Below, piece by piece: positions 8,226 through 16,376 of a stretch of DNA of 64,000 bases (position 1 is its first letter; every line of letters begins with the position of its first letter). The stretch lies in the NCBI GenBank assembly GCA_019347945.1, contig JAHWKK010000015.1:1-64000 (forward strand), written 5' to 3'. This DNA is from Acidobacteriota bacterium (lineage in GTDB: Bacteria; Acidobacteriota; Thermoanaerobaculia; Gp7-AA8; JAHWKK01). The notes below the pieces were generated by a model. That model saw only the letters and a program-made list of their open reading frames with translations. It was not told the DNA's origin and searched no databases. Position numbers and translations under genes: made by a program.

Positions 8226-10148
8226 ATGCCGCCTGAGAAACGCCGGAAGGGAGTTCGCCTGAAAAAGACGCTCATCTTCGCCTCGGTTGTCCTGGCTCTG
8301 TTCATTGCGTCACTCATGGTGGGTAATCCGACCGCCTTCGGACACGCGATCGGCCGGCTGATCGGACCGGTAACGGTTGCGCTTCTCCTCGCCCTTGCCT
8401 GCATCGGGTTCGGGGATCTCTCTCTGCGGATCGCGCGGAAGATCGTCGCCGAAAAGAGAGAACCGGCCGACCCCGCCTTTCTCCTGGTCATCGGCTACCC
8501 CCTGTTTGGAGGGCTTCTCTTTCTGGCCGGCCTGCTCTCGACCGCCCCGGTGGTGGTCGTTTCACTTGCGGCTCTGGCCGCTCTGTTCGGTATGCGGGCG
8601 CTTGGAAGGGAACGCTCGAGGAAGCGCGAGCGCCTTTCCATTTCGCTTCTACCCGGTCTCCTTCTGGGGGCGGCCGGATTGATTTCCGTTCTGATGGCCT
8701 CGCTGCCCGCCGTCTCTCTCGACGAGGTCGCTTATCACCTCGCCATACCCGACGTATGGCTCTCGACCGGGCGTGCCGTTGCCCTTCCGCTCATGTCGCA
8801 TTCGTTCTTCCCGCTCGGGACCGAAGCGGTCGATCTGGTGTCGCTCGCGCTGCTCGGACACGCCGGAGCGATCGCATCGCACTTTCTTCATCTCATGGTC
8901 GGGCTGGGAGGCGTTTTACTGATCCTGAGATGGCTGGAGCGGAGGGGTTCATCGCTCGGAGCCTTCGGCATTGCCGCCATCGTGAGCACGCCTTCCCTCC
9001 TCATCGCCGCCGGCTGGTCGGGAACCGACGTACCTCTCCTCGCGAGCACGGCCGCTCTCTTCATCGCGATCGACGATTTCGTGTGGGAGAGCGCTTCCGC
9101 GGCGCGCATCGCGACTGCTCTCGCGTCGGGACTGCTGATCAAGTACACGTTCATCCCACTTGCGTTGATGCTGATCGCGCTCGCGCTTCTCCGTTCGTCA
9201 CGCCGGTCGCTGCTCGTCCGCGCGGTTCTGCTCGGCGGGATCGCGGGATCGATTTTCTTCGTCAGAAATCTTCTGCTCACCGGCAACCCGATCGAGCCGT
9301 TTCTGACCGGCGAGACGGAAGGCATTGAAAGATTTCGCTGGATGGGATCCTTCGGGTCGACGTTCTCGTCGTATTTCTTCTTCACTCGTTACATCGACGA
9401 CTCACTCGGACTGCTTCTGCCCGCGCTTGCGCTCGCGGCGCTGGCCTCATGGCGAAGAATCGATGAGGGCTGGCTTCGCGCCGCAGCCGTGGCCTTCACC
9501 GGGGCTGCGATGGTGCTCATGATCCTGGCTCCCGCCGGCCGTATCCTGCTCCCGTTTCTGCTGATTCCGGCCATGATCGGTCTCGCTGCGATCGGGATCG
9601 GACCCGAGGCGATCGCGGGAAAGGTTATACGAGGGGTGCTCGTGGCCGGGACGGTCGTCCAGCTCGTCATGTCGGGGCTTTTCGTTCTTCGCCTGGATCC
9701 GTTTCCCGTCGCGTTCGGTCAGATGGATGAACAACGATGGCTCTCCGAGAGAAGGGGGGCACAGGATCTCATCATTGAGGGCAACAGCGTGCTTCTCGAC
9801 GCCGGCCGGACCCTGGTCCTCGGACTGAACGAGCTCTTCTGGTTCGAGGGAGACGTTCGCGGAGGGGGCAACTTCGACTCACAACGGTTCGTAGCGCTGT
9901 TTTCGGATGAAGACTTTCCCGAACGGCTGAGCGAGGAGGGAATCACGCACCTTCTCGTCTATCCGGGCGGAATCGTGATCGACTACGCTCCGGAAGATCC
10001 GGAAGTACGGCAGCGTCTGCTCGTGCTGACCATCGAATCTGCTGAGAATCTGCGGCGCTTTCTGCAGGAAGAAACCGAGATCGTCGCCCTGACCGAGAAC
10101 GCCGGTCTGCACCGGATCAGGGCGATTGGGGAATCGTCGAAACGTTGA
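8226..10148 (+). CDS. Polytopic membrane protein, GT-C/ArnT-like glycosyltransferase fold
   Basis: A 640-residue integral membrane protein with roughly a dozen hydrophobic helices up to about residue 500 and a soluble C-terminal domain. The first large loop holds SLDEVAYHLAIPDVWLSTG and then HSFFPLGTEAVDL. An acidic residue followed by YHLxxP and a G/HxFFPxGxE pattern is typical of lipid-linked-sugar GT-C enzymes (PMT/ArnT group), so the role is probably transfer of a sugar from a polyprenyl phosphate donor at the outer face of the inner membrane. The acceptor is unknown. The ATG lacks a clear Shine-Dalgarno; GGAAGGGAG lies within the coding frame before a CTG codon at 8259, so a shorter start is conceivable. 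The 260-bp gap before it holds no gene. Confidence 0.75.
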   Translation: MPPEKRRKGVRLKKTLIFASVVLALFIASLMVGNPTAFGHAIGRLIGPVTVALLLALACIGFGDLSLRIARKIVAEKREPADPAFLLVIGYPLFGGLLFLAGLLSTAPVVVVSLAALAALFGMRALGRERSRKRERLSISLLPGLLLGAAGLISVLMASLPAVSLDEVAYHLAIPDVWLSTGRAVALPLMSHSFFPLGTEAVDLVSLALLGHAGAIASHFLHLMVGLGGVLLILRWLERRGSSLGAFGIAAIVSTPSLLIAAGWSGTDVPLLASTAALFIAIDDFVWESASAARIATALASGLLIKYTFIPLALMLIALALLRSSRRSLLVRAVLLGGIAGSIFFVRNLLLTGNPIEPFLTGETEGIERFRWMGSFGSTFSSYFFFTRYIDDSLGLLLPALALAALASWRRIDEGWLRAAAVAFTGAAMVLMILAPAGRILLPFLLIPAMIGLAAIGIGPEAIAGKVIRGVLVAGTVVQLVMSGLFVLRLDPFPVAFGQMDEQRWLSERRGAQDLIIEGNSVLLDAGRTLVLGLNELFWFEGDVRGGGNFDSQRFVALFSDEDFPERLSEEGITHLLVYPGGIVIDYAPEDPEVRQRLLVLTIESAENLRRFLQEETEIVALTENAGLHRIRAIGESSKR

Positions 10149-10234
10149 CTCGGTGAGTCGGTGTGTCCAAACGGCTCAGTGGCTGCCGAGTCTATCGATC
10201 TCGATCGACCGCGGAGTAATATGCGGGCCACCTG

Positions 10235-11170
10235 ATGAGAAAGCCGCTGAAGATTCTGGGGATCTCCGTTCTGGCTTTGGCGGGGTTTCTCGGCGTGGTC
10301 GAGATTCTCGCCCGGATGAACATCGCCCGCGAACGAGAGAAGCGGAGCCATCTGGGCGACCAGCTCTACAGGGAAGTTTCGGGTGAGGGCGATCCGGTGG
10401 TCCTGATCCCCGGGCTCCAGGGCTCGACCCGATATTGGGCGGATGAGCTCGATGATCTCGCACGGACGCATCGGCTGATCAAGGTCGACCTTTACGGATT
10501 TGGGCGGTCTCCGTGGCCGCTCGAGGAACCGGATCTCGACGAGCACATCGCATGGTTGCGCCGTACGCTGGTCGCCGAGGATGCGACGCGGGAGGTGACG
10601 TTGGTCGCCCATTCGTTCGGAGGGATCGTGGCTGCCGGTTATGCCTCCCGGTATCCGGACGAGGTGTCGAGGCTGATTCTCCTCGGAGCTCCCGTTTTCA
10701 ACGGAGAGGACGAAGCGCGCGATCGGATCTGGGACCTTTCCGCGATGACTGCCGTCTTCTCGCTGAAACCCGTACTCGCACGCGAAGCATGCATGACGAT
10801 GGGTGCGTTCCGCCCGGTTTTACGGAAGATCCTCCCACATTTTGCGCAGACGACGCGGCCCGAGGTCATGGAGGATGCGGTTCTCCACGACTGGCCCTCG
10901 ATCAACGGTGCGATCCAGAACATCCTTCTGGGCGAACCGATCGCGCAGCATCTCGACGGGGTCGGTGAACGAACGATCTTCGTCCATGGAGCGGAAGATC
11001 GCGTCACGTCGATGGCGCGCATCCAGTCGCTGGCGGAGCAGATCGATGCGTCGGTCGTGAAGATTGCCTCGGATCATCAGGGTTACGTCGACTACGCCGG
11101 AAGGATCATGGATCTCGCGCGATCCGGCAGAACGAAGAGTGAAGGAAGAGTGAAGAGTGAAGAGTGGTGA
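10235..11170 (+). CDS. Membrane-anchored alpha/beta hydrolase
   Basis: A 311-residue protein with an N-terminal hydrophobic helix (residues 6-24) that probably anchors it, then an alpha/beta hydrolase fold. The oxyanion segment IPGLQGSTRYW, the nucleophile elbow AHSFGG (Ser127), the acid HGAED and the histidine in ASDHQGY are all present, so a full catalytic triad is likely. Substrate is unknown; esterase or lipase-type activity is a reasonable guess. The last 13 residues (RTKSEGRVKSEEW) are encoded by an imperfect GAAGAGT heptamer array, and the stop codon falls inside that array, so the natural C-terminus appears to have been altered by repeat invasion. Confidence 0.88.
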   Translation: MRKPLKILGISVLALAGFLGVVEILARMNIAREREKRSHLGDQLYREVSGEGDPVVLIPGLQGSTRYWADELDDLARTHRLIKVDLYGFGRSPWPLEEPDLDEHIAWLRRTLVAEDATREVTLVAHSFGGIVAAGYASRYPDEVSRLILLGAPVFNGEDEARDRIWDLSAMTAVFSLKPVLAREACMTMGAFRPVLRKILPHFAQTTRPEVMEDAVLHDWPSINGAIQNILLGEPIAQHLDGVGERTIFVHGAEDRVTSMARIQSLAEQIDASVVKIASDHQGYVDYAGRIMDLARSGRTKSEGRVKSEEW

Positions 11171-11187
11171 AGAGTGAAAGAAGAGTG
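11134..11187. repeat. Imperfect GAAGAGT heptamer array at the hydrolase 3' end
   Basis: Six GAAGAGT units with small interruptions overlap the last codons and stop of the alpha/beta hydrolase gene. Same unit as the arrays at 283-624. It runs directly into a GACGAGCGACGAGCGATGAG purine-rich tract. Confidence 0.88.
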
Positions 11188-11210
11188 ACGAGCGACGAGC
11201 GATGAGTAAG

Positions 11211-11261
11211 GCACTCGTCATTCTGAGCCCGGCGCAGCGCGGGCGAAGAATCCGGGCGGGG
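11211..11261. repeat. Dispersed intergenic element (TCATTCTGAGC...GAAGAATCCGGG type)
   Basis: The segment beginning CACTCGTCATTCTGAGCCC and containing GCGAAGAATCCGGGCGGGG resembles a repeat I know from intergenic regions of many environmental genomes. The middle CCCGGCGCAGCGCGGG can form a small hairpin. It lies between the hydrolase and HAD genes; a related sequence with a similar CTCAGGATGAC end lies near 25150. Confidence 0.5.
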
Positions 11262-11371
11262 TTGTTGAAGAGTGAGGAAAGAGACGCCGTGAATGACTGA
11301 GATTTCCTGAATTAGTGAGAATAACGCGAATTCGTCCCGGGTCTGGTATGGACCGGGCAAGAGGTGCAGGC

Positions 11372-12058
11372 GTGATCGAGGCGCTCATCTTTGATTTCGA
11401 CGGGTTGATTCTCGATACCGAGACTCCCGAACTGACGGCCTGGCAGGAAGCCTTTGCGGGATTCGGCTGCAATTTGCCGATCGACACCTGGGCGGACTGC
11501 GTCGGGAGGCCACCCGGCTCGTTCGATCCCTGTCTCGAGCTCGAGCGTCAAACGGGGCGCCGGCTCGATCGCGAGAGTCTTCGAGCCGAGGTGCGCGCGC
11601 GATGTCATTCACTGATCGACAGGGAGGTCATCCGGCCGGGAGTGGTCGACTGGCTCGACGAGGCGGAAGCTGCCGGAGCGGCTCTCGCGGTCGTTTCGAG
11701 CTCCCCTCATTCCTGGGTTGACCGTCACCTCGAGAAGCTGAACTTGCTCGATCGTTTCGAACAGATCGTCTGCCGGGAAGACGTCGAACGGCACAAACCG
11801 GATCCGCTTCCTTATCAGAATGCGGTCGAGCGACTCGGACGAGAGCCGTTGAATGCGATCGCCGTCGAAGACTCTCCGCATGGTGTTCGGTCCGCGAAGG
11901 CCGCCGGGCTATGGACGGTAGCGGTTCCGAACCACGTGACGCGAACGTTGGTCTTCGAAGGCGCCGACCTGACTCTCGCATCGCTATGCGAACGATCGTT
12001 CACCTCCGCGGCGGAACAGTTCGTCGCGCCCCTTTCGGGCGAAATAGCGACTCGATGA
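11372..12058 (+). CDS. HAD-superfamily phosphatase (beta-phosphoglucomutase-like)
   Basis: A 228-residue HAD hydrolase. Motif I is DFDGLILDTE directly at the N-terminus, motif II is VVSSSPHSW, the motif III lysine is in ERHKPDPLPY, and motif IV is AVEDSPHGV. The cap insertion after motif I marks subfamily I, the group of phosphoglycolate and sugar-phosphate phosphatases and beta-phosphoglucomutases. The GTG start is chosen because GAGG lies 7 bases upstream; ATG 11348 and GTG 11315 are in-frame alternatives without good ribosome sites. Its TGA overlaps the ATG of the following sensor kinase, so the two are likely co-translated. Confidence 0.87.
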   Translation: MIEALIFDFDGLILDTETPELTAWQEAFAGFGCNLPIDTWADCVGRPPGSFDPCLELERQTGRRLDRESLRAEVRARCHSLIDREVIRPGVVDWLDEAEAAGAALAVVSSSPHSWVDRHLEKLNLLDRFEQIVCREDVERHKPDPLPYQNAVERLGREPLNAIAVEDSPHGVRSAKAAGLWTVAVPNHVTRTLVFEGADLTLASLCERSFTSAAEQFVAPLSGEIATR

Positions 12059-14691
12059 GCAGAGTGCCGACAGGACGGGGTCTCGCGGGGGGAGCGGGAG
12101 GCGATCCGCAGAGCGATCGCAGCGAGGCTCTGAACCTGTCCACTGACCTCGCGGGGCGGGTTTTGGTCGGCCCGCACGCCGGCGAGCTCATCACGAGAAT
12201 TCAGAACCATCGGGGGGAATGGCAGTTCGCCCGCGGGTGGAAGCACGCGGAGAGCCTGGCCTACCGGGACGGGTCGAGAATCCGATTCATCATAGGGGGA
12301 AACCGAGGTGCGCGCTCCGAGGCTGACGAGAGTCTGACGCGAATTGCCATCGACCTGGCGGGCGCCGATCGGAGTATCGATGAGATTCCGGGCACGCTGG
12401 CTCGAGTGGGAGCGATGACCGGGTCGTCGCGGGTCTGCATCTTCACGGCGGAAGATGGAGGTGCCGGTTCCCTGTCGAACAGTCACGAATGGTGCGCTGA
12501 GGGCGAACGCCCCCTGATCCATCGGAGTCAGGAAGTCGATGCGTCGCAACTCGAGCCCATCATGACCCGGTTCGAACAGAAACCGTGGAACTTTGTGGAC
12601 GGGACCGCCGGAGAGGACGGGGGCGCTCACAGCTGGCTCGATTGGAGATCGACTCAGGCGATCCTCTCGGTCGCCGTGTTTGACCATGGCATTCTCCGCG
12701 GGCTCACCTGTTACGAGGGGATCGATCGGGATCATGGTGAAGTCGTTGAAGATTTGCGCCTCATTGCGATTCTTCTCATGCAAGCGATCGGGGAGGCGAA
12801 AATCGAAAGGGAGCTTCGCAAGACCGATGAGCTGTTTCAGTTGCTGCGAAACTCCACAGGCGACGTCGTGTTCGACAGTGACCTCAGTTTTGTAGGCGCC
12901 GGCGCGCCGAGCGATGGAGCGGGGAGCAATCTCGACGATTGGGATGGAAAGCGGCGATTCACCGGCGAGGAGTGGTTTTCGATCATCCATCCCGAAGACG
13001 TGGAGAGTGTGCGGAGAGCGGTCGAAGCGATCTTTGCCGATCGGGAGCGTAACTCTTTTTCCATCGAATACCGTGCTCGACGCCGGGATGGAAGCTACAT
13101 TCACCTTCTCGATCGTGGAGAGGTGATCCGGGACGATGCCGGGAATCCGATCCGCGTGATCGGATTGTCGACCGACGTGAGCGAAAGAGTGATCGCATGG
13201 CAGCGGTTGAGAGAGAGTGACAGGCGCTTCAGGGCGGTCATCGAGAACGTGTCGGAAGTGATTCTCGTCCTCAACGGGGACGGATTCGTGGAGTACGCCA
13301 GCCCTTCGTCACGCCCGGTGCTCGGCTACGAACCTTCGATAATCGAAGGCTCCAGCATTTTCGACAATGTCCATACGGAGGACGCCGAGCGGCTGCGCGC
13401 CATCCTCTCCCGGGAAGCAGAGTGTGGAGACATCTCCTCCATGGCGACTTTTCGTTACCGGCATACTCTCGGGAACTGGATTCTGCTGGAGTCGACTGCG
13501 ACCACGCTGAGAAGGGATGCTCAGATGCAAGGTTCGGTTCTGGTGTGCCGGGATGTCACCGAGCGGCGTCGAGCGGAACGGCAGATCGAACAGTCCACGC
13601 GTCTGACCAGCCTTGGTCATCTCGCTTCTTCGCTAGCCCACGAGTTCAATAACGTCCTGATGGGAGCCCGGCCGTACATCGATGTGATTCGACTGACGAG
13701 CGACCCGGGAGTGGTCGAGAACGCCATCGACCGGATCGAGGCTGCGATCGATCGCGGACGGTCGATCTCCGAGAGGATCGTTTCGTTTGCCCAGCCGGCC
13801 GACACCGTCGTCGAGGCAATTGCCCTCGGACCATGGATTCGTTCGGTCGAGAAAGAACTTCGTGATCTGCTCCCTCCGACGGTCGCGCTCGATCTCCAAG
13901 GGCCGGAAGAGGGGATCTACGTTTCGGCCGATCCGGTCGGGCTGCAGCAGGTCCTCGTCAACGTCATCATCAATGCCCGCGACGCCACCGGTGGCCGAGG
14001 AAGGATCACGATCGAGTGGAACGGTGCGAGTGAGAGGAGAAAATACTCCCGCCTCGCTCTGGTTCCTGCCGATCACGCCGTGATCGAGATTCACGACACC
14101 GGCAGCAACCATTCGCGACTGCCGGATCAGCCGATCGATTGGAGCGCTGGAATGGAGCAGTCCGCGCCGGCACTCGGTCTCACCGTTGTGCGTCAATTGC
14201 TGAGTGCCCAGGGTGGAAGCATCGAGATCGATCGCTCCGACCGGGGGACTTCCTATTTTCTGATCCTGAGGACGGCGCAATCGGCGAGGACGGCCGAGGC
14301 TGGCTCGATTGCCGAGAATGAAACGGGACGACGGATACTCCTCGTCGAAGACGACGAGGTCGTCGCATCCGGCATTTCAGCCGTCCTGCAGCTCGAGGGG
14401 CAGCAGGTCGAAGCCGTCAGCACCGGAAAAGCCGCAATCGAGCACATCCGAGAATACGGAGTGCCTGACGTCGTCATCCTCGACATCGGTTTGCCCGACA
14501 TCAGCGGTGTCGAAGTGTTTGGCCGCCTCCGGACCCGGCACCCTCATCTTCCGGTCATCTTCTCCAGCGGTCACGGCCGTCGCAAAGAGCTCGAGCCGCT
14601 TCTCGCGCAACCTGAAGTGGCCTTTCTCCAGAAGCCCTACGATGCTCGAACGCTGATGGAGACGGTCGAGAGGATTGTCGGGGTCGGATGA
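12055..14691 (+). CDS. Hybrid PAS sensor histidine kinase with C-terminal receiver domain
   Basis: An 878-residue cytosolic hybrid kinase with no obvious membrane segment. Order: a GAF-like region (about 110-260), PAS with PAC motif (about 275-380, EYRARRRDGSYIHLL), a second PAS (about 390-500, RFRAVIENVSEVILVLNGDG), a HisKA helix with AHEFNN (phosphoacceptor His), an HATPase region with the N-box INARDAT, and a receiver domain (about 762-878) with LLVEDDE, an aspartate in VILDIGLPD and the conserved lysine in QKPYD. The HATPase G1 box reads IHDTGSN rather than DxGxG, and the G2 box ALGL. The ATG shares four bases with the upstream HAD stop, which supports this start rather than one inside the HAD gene. 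Signal and target are unknown. Confidence 0.9.
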   Translation: MSRVPTGRGLAGGAGGDPQSDRSEALNLSTDLAGRVLVGPHAGELITRIQNHRGEWQFARGWKHAESLAYRDGSRIRFIIGGNRGARSEADESLTRIAIDLAGADRSIDEIPGTLARVGAMTGSSRVCIFTAEDGGAGSLSNSHEWCAEGERPLIHRSQEVDASQLEPIMTRFEQKPWNFVDGTAGEDGGAHSWLDWRSTQAILSVAVFDHGILRGLTCYEGIDRDHGEVVEDLRLIAILLMQAIGEAKIERELRKTDELFQLLRNSTGDVVFDSDLSFVGAGAPSDGAGSNLDDWDGKRRFTGEEWFSIIHPEDVESVRRAVEAIFADRERNSFSIEYRARRRDGSYIHLLDRGEVIRDDAGNPIRVIGLSTDVSERVIAWQRLRESDRRFRAVIENVSEVILVLNGDGFVEYASPSSRPVLGYEPSIIEGSSIFDNVHTEDAERLRAILSREAECGDISSMATFRYRHTLGNWILLESTATTLRRDAQMQGSVLVCRDVTERRRAERQIEQSTRLTSLGHLASSLAHEFNNVLMGARPYIDVIRLTSDPGVVENAIDRIEAAIDRGRSISERIVSFAQPADTVVEAIALGPWIRSVEKELRDLLPPTVALDLQGPEEGIYVSADPVGLQQVLVNVIINARDATGGRGRITIEWNGASERRKYSRLALVPADHAVIEIHDTGSNHSRLPDQPIDWSAGMEQSAPALGLTVVRQLLSAQGGSIEIDRSDRGTSYFLILRTAQSARTAEAGSIAENETGRRILLVEDDEVVASGISAVLQLEGQQVEAVSTGKAAIEHIREYGVPDVVILDIGLPDISGVEVFGRLRTRHPHLPVIFSSGHGRRKELEPLLAQPEVAFLQKPYDARTLMETVERIVGVG

Positions 14692-14712
14692 GAGGGGCTG
14701 GCGCCACAATGA

Positions 14713-14808
14713 GACGGGGTCGGGTCTGAACTTGGAACTTAACTCCAAAAGCCATCGAAACACGGAGCATTTCAGTGGTTAAGTTCCAAGTTCAGACCCG
14801 ACCCCGTC
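14713..14808. repeat. 96-bp hairpin element with 31-bp perfect inverted arms (REP/MITE-like)
   Basis: Arms at 14713-14743 and 14778-14808 are exact reverse complements; both contain GGGTCTGAACTTGGAAC. The 34-bp centre is unrelated. It lies between the convergent sensor kinase and exosortase-partner genes. The right arm encodes the last residues and the TAA of the minus-strand gene. It resembles the short palindromic elements mobilised by IS200/IS605-related REP-associated transposases, but no such transposase is in the window. It could also act as a bidirectional terminator structure, although no T tract follows. Confidence 0.85.
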
Positions 14809-15351
14809 ATGCCTCTCCGGCTGTCGGCCGAACGTCCACCAGAGCAGAAACGCAACGGCGAAGATCCCCGCGACGCTGTAGAACTGATCGAGAAGTCCCC
14901 ATAGATTTTTCGCGACCGGACCGTAGTGCACATCGCTCCACGCACCCAGTTGAAGAGCGTAGATCTTCTTCACATGAATGACAGTGGCGGCGATGTGCGT
15001 CGCCCAGAGAATGGCGAGCGAGACCGCGAGTCCCGCCATGTTCCGGTCCGACAGCGGAGCGAGACCGAAGAGGGCGAAGAGCAGAACGAGATTGAACGTG
15101 AGCTCTCCAAGCCGGATCACGGGGCGGGGGGACTCACGTGGAAAATCCGCACGTTCGACGATGATCATCCCGGGATCTTCATGTTCCTGCAGCGACGTGA
15201 CTTCGGGACTTTCGCCCAGCCGGAGAATCCATTCGGTCGGCGCCATCACAAAGGATCGATAGATGCCGATCAGCGCGAGCCAGATGCCCAGACCGACGAG
15301 GAACGCGACGCCGACTCTAGCCAGCCGTTTCCAGTTTACTCGGCGAGCCAA
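14779..15351 (-). CDS. Exosortase H-associated membrane protein
   Basis: A 190-residue protein with an N-terminal membrane helix, an extracytoplasmic region of about 80 residues, then three or four further helices. It overlaps the upstream exosortase H gene by 35 bp, an arrangement expected of its dedicated partner. The assignment rests on this pairing and on overall topology rather than on a catalytic motif. The proposed start is TTG at 15349-15351, with a weak ribosome site, so it probably depends on translational coupling. The last residues (DGVGSELGT) and the stop are encoded by the right arm of the 96-bp hairpin element, meaning the original C-terminus may have been replaced. Confidence 0.65.
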   Translation of the reverse strand: MARRVNWKRLARVGVAFLVGLGIWLALIGIYRSFVMAPTEWILRLGESPEVTSLQEHEDPGMIIVERADFPRESPRPVIRLGELTFNLVLLFALFGLAPLSDRNMAGLAVSLAILWATHIAATVIHVKKIYALQLGAWSDVHYGPVAKNLWGLLDQFYSVAGIFAVAFLLWWTFGRQPERHDGVGSELGT

Positions 15352-15829
15352 CTCTGCGGACCCATTCGAAGAAAAATACTACGGCCGAGAATACGATCAC
15401 GACCTGCCAGACCGCGTTGTGAAAAATCTCGAACAGTTGGGGATGGTACTTCCCGAGGAGGTAGAGGGTCGTAATCCGGATCATGTTGATGATCTGGATG
15501 AGCAGCGTTCCGAGCACGATGCCCTGAAGACGGGCGCGCCAGCTCATCGGAAAGGCGAGAATTGCAGCCAGCAGGATCAGCATCGCTTCGATGCCATTGC
15601 AGCCGTTTTTCACGTCGACCGCGAATGATGGCGAGGAGATCCTCGTCCCGAACGCCAGGGTTTGCTGGCCCAGCAGATTGAGAATCCAGCTCGCGACCGA
15701 CGCGATCCCGGAGGTGAACGGGATGATCAGCCGATCATTGATCGGATTCCAGGCGATGAAGGCGAAGCTGGCGAACAGGGTCAGAAGGAAAAGCGTCAGA
15801 AACCGCGCGCGCCTCTTACGAAGGAGCAT
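15317..15829 (-). CDS. xrtH: Exosortase H (XrtH)
   Basis: A 170-residue integral membrane cysteine transpeptidase-like protein. The exosortase signature is clear: VKNGCNGIEAM holds the catalytic Cys, INMIRITTLY the conserved Arg, and the FHNAVWQ segment the conserved His. The short length and the NGCNGIEAMLILLAAILAFP context match the single-domain XrtH type, which processes proteins carrying an IPTLxxWG-CTERM sorting tail. It acts in the inner membrane. No gene in this window ends with such a tail, so its substrates must be elsewhere. It begins a two-gene operon with the partner membrane protein. Confidence 0.82.
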   Translation of the reverse strand: MLLRKRRARFLTLFLLTLFASFAFIAWNPINDRLIIPFTSGIASVASWILNLLGQQTLAFGTRISSPSFAVDVKNGCNGIEAMLILLAAILAFPMSWRARLQGIVLGTLLIQIINMIRITTLYLLGKYHPQLFEIFHNAVWQVVIVFSAVVFFFEWVRRVGSPSKLETAG

Positions 15830-15875
15830 GGATCGGGAAACCGCCCAGGCGCGCAGGCTGTTCCGGGTTGAGGCG

Positions 15876-15910
15876 AGAAAAAAGAAGGAGAGCCGTTCGG
15901 CTCTCCTTCT
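15876..15910 (-). terminator. Intrinsic terminator of the 60-residue protein gene
   Basis: On the minus strand a perfect stem (GAAGGAGAGCC with GGCTCTCCTTC, four-base GAAC loop) is followed by six T residues. It sits between the small-protein gene and exosortase H, separating their transcripts. Confidence 0.9.
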
Positions 15911-15933
15911 GACAGGTTACAGGGTGTAGGGGA

Positions 15934-16116
15934 TCAGTTGCTCTTCCGATCTCCGCGATCTCCGTGACCGGATTCGCTTTCGTTTTCGGCGTCCTTCCGG
16001 ACGTCCTGGCTGAGCGATCTGCTGACGTCGTCGCTCTCCTTGAACTTCCCTTCCTCGTCGCGGCGGACATACCTTTTGTCACCCTTGTGTGGTTCGATCA
16101 GTTCGCGTTTGCTCAT
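15934..16116 (-). CDS. Small charged conserved protein (60 residues)
   Basis: A 60-residue hydrophilic protein starting MSKRELIEPHKGDKRYVRRD and ending in a Gly/Asp/Arg-rich tail. I recognise this N-terminal pattern from small uncharacterised proteins in diverse bacteria, but no function is known to me. Evidence that it is real: ATG at 16114-16116 preceded by AAGGAGG at ideal spacing, and a dedicated strong terminator just behind the stop. It has about 40 percent charged residues, no hydrophobic segment and no Cys, and is probably largely disordered; a stress-related or nucleic acid-associated role is only a guess. The 260 bp upstream (16117-16376) shows no other gene. Confidence 0.82.
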   Translation of the reverse strand: MSKRELIEPHKGDKRYVRRDEEGKFKESDDVSRSLSQDVRKDAENESESGHGDRGDRKSN

Positions 16117-16376
16117 GTGAAACGGCCTCCTTTCGTGGCTTGCTGAGCTAGTGTTATTAAGAGCAACATCGATGCCGAAAAGGTAACAACTAACGGTCGA
16201 CACCTGCCCGGCCAGTAACCTTCCCATTCTTTTCCCGTTAGGTATTGTGTGACGGCACCGGGACTGAGGACGCACATCAGCAGGTCGTGGAGATTCTCCT
16301 CGCAGCCGGAGCCCGCGAGTAGCTACCGATACTGGAAGCCACAGACGCCGGCGGTCCGGCACGAAGGAGATCTCGG

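Noticed and set aside
16117-16376. tRNA or small RNA gene in the larger gaps (16117-16376, 7966-8225, 3449-3712)
   Set aside because: No cloverleaf, T-loop GTTCGAATC-type motif or CCA end was found by reading these gaps on both strands; a covariance-model scan would be needed to exclude small RNAs.
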